NCBI GenBank assembly: GCA_965649825.1
Contig: OZ287699.1
Span: forward strand, 1,535,287-1,599,286
Length of the DNA stretch: 64,000 nt
From: Penicillus capitatus
Lineage: Eukaryota > Chlorophyta
Direction: 5' to 3'
Shown: positions 62,727 through 64,000 of the stretch, piece by piece
Layout: the number at the start of each line of letters is the position of its first letter
Numbering within the stretch: the first letter of the stretch is position 1
The notes under the pieces: generated by a model
Told to the model about the DNA's origin: nothing
Database searches by the model: none
What the model saw: only the letters and a program-made list of their open reading frames with translations
Position numbers and translations under genes: made by a program

Positions 62727-64000
62727 TCAATCATAGTATTCTTTAATTCGGCTCGAGTGAACTGGATTCCTCACTGGCCCATGAATACGCCATCTGCATC
62801 TTCCTACCCTCTCTGCTAACGTATATGGACCTCTCCATGTTGCAGGTTTGCCAGCTTCTGGGTAAAAGACTAGCACTCTTCTTCCAGTTCTTAAGGGTGG
62901 TGACGAGGCTGCGATTTTTCTGTGGCTTCGCTTCGTAGTGGCTTCTCTTGATTTTCTGCAATTTTGGATCGCCTTTGCCCTCCATGTCTTCAGTCTCTCG
63001 TTGTCGATTTGTTCTCCATTGCGTGTCACGCACCAAAAGAGCTCATTAGGCGTATATTTCGTTACGCCATGAACGGCATCATTGATTACGTCCTCGAGGC
63101 GCTTACTGTCGATCGGAAGCTCTTGGTTCGCGGTCATCTTTTCCACTCTCGTCTTGATGTTCCCGACAAGGCGCTCCACACGGCCATTAGTATGTGCGGT
63201 ATAGGTGGGAGAATAGTAATGTGTGATCTGCCGATCGGTGCAAAAGGCACGCAATAGACGACCACAAAATGCTTGGCCTTGATCTGAAAATATAGCTTCT
63301 ATGCCTCCATGTCTTGCCACGGTGGCATTCCACCATCTCGTGAGGGCCTTGATCACGGTTTCTTCGTTTGGGTACGTCGTTATCGTCAACTGGCAGAACC
63401 TGGTTAGCCCGTCGACGATTGCTAAGACGTGCTTGTTCTTCTTTTGATATCTTCCCAGCTTGATTGGTCCTAGGAAGTCGAGGAACAACATGTGGTTTGC
63501 CACGGGGCATTCGATGCCTCTCCATTCGTCTCTAAGACGGGGTCTGGCTCCTCTTTGACAACCCTCGCAGCTTCGCACGAACTCTTCAACATCCGTTCGG
63601 GCCGATGGCCATATGCTTCCGTCCCTTTTGAGGTGCTCCCATGTTCGTCAAGAGCTCCTGCAACGCCGCAGTTCTTCGGCTCAGTTCTGGAATGAAGTGT
63701 CGGGCCGCGTTGAGAGTCCCCAATAAACTCTGGAGCTCTCTCTTTGTCTCGATCGCGCCGCCCACCTTCCTTCTGCGTTCCCGCAGGTACCTCTCCGCAC
63801 TCACGCTTCCGCCGGATCTTAGTTCGTACCCCAGGAACTCCACCTCCGATTTCCCGGATTCGATCTTCTTCGACTGCACCTGCAGGCCATAGCTCTCCGA
63901 CGTTGTCAGCAAGCCTGCCGTTCGTACATCCAGTTCCCTTAGAGTCCGGCCCCCACAATCGCATCATCAAGATAATGTAAAACGGGATGGCCCGCGCAAG
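62727..64000 (-). mobile_element. Ty3/gypsy-type pol fragment: RT end and integrase, RNase H missing
   Basis: From the right edge on the minus strand: RT active-site motif HYLDDAIVGAG (about 63975), thumb region VEFLGYELRSGGSVSA and LQSLLGTLNAARHFIPELSR (about 63830-63700), then directly the integrase zinc-finger end (TDVEEFVRSCEGCQRG, about 63590-63550) and an intact integrase core of 283 residues (62727-63578) with D34, D99 and E135 in perfect D-35-E spacing (FLDFLGPI, IFSDQGQAF, GRVERLVGN), then a C-terminal part ending HSSRIKEYYD. The RNase H domain that should lie between thumb and integrase is absent, so an internal deletion is likely. One single-base shift follows the YLDD motif. Confidence 0.8.

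Overview
The window is nuclear DNA from an intron-rich, probably flagellated unicellular eukaryote. It carries IFT172 (needed for cilia), exportin-2, CPSF160, Elongin A, a SAC phosphatase, an XPF-type nuclease, non-LTR and LTR retrotransposons, and many exons joined by very short introns (about 28-62 nt), several with a GC donor instead of GT. Multi-module type I polyketide synthase (PKS) remnants fit a protist such as an alveolate, rhizarian or haptophyte, but nothing here fixes the lineage. No rRNA, tRNA or CRISPR was seen.

Layout. 1-6 kb, minus strand: IFT172, a canopy-like ER protein, an uncertain short gene. 6-11 kb: a small coiled-coil family gene and PKS remnants on both strands. 11-21 kb: Elongin A-like, armadillo and CPSF160-like genes, a prolyl-tRNA synthetase fragment, a second clear family gene behind a 29-bp repeat array, the C-terminal part of exportin-2 and a polytopic membrane protein. 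21-24 kb: unresolved. 24-36 kb: a family gene behind an 83-bp inverted repeat, a 5'-truncated LINE in an intron, a decayed LTR element and a long PKS remnant. 36-43 kb: proline dehydrogenase, another family gene, a TBC domain, a ketosynthase fragment. 43.8-48.9 kb: a full-length LINE with two open ORFs and a perfect 13-bp target-site duplication. 49-64 kb: Obg-type GTPase, membrane protein, another family gene, a long helical protein, a SAC phosphatase running into an XPF nuclease, a Patched/NPC1-like fragment cut by a gag gene, and an LTR-element pol on the opposite strand.

The most distinctive system is a dispersed family of short two-exon coiled-coil genes (six loci plus a fragment). Four loci have a TATTTATT box 36-60 bp upstream of the ATG, three of them preceded directly by repeats. 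Five copies of a GC-rich, palindromic, about 200-bp MITE-like element occur in the window; four lie inside family genes and the fifth inside the Elongin A-like gene. In at least two cases the element sits in a coding exon, flanked by 5-bp duplications.

Limits. Several conserved genes (Obg, SAC, TBC, armadillo, ProRS, PKS) need single-base indels to stay in frame, while the LINE ORFs, about 5 kb, need none. Some of these breaks may be assembly indels and some real decay; I cannot tell which from sequence alone. Exon boundaries were inferred by eye.
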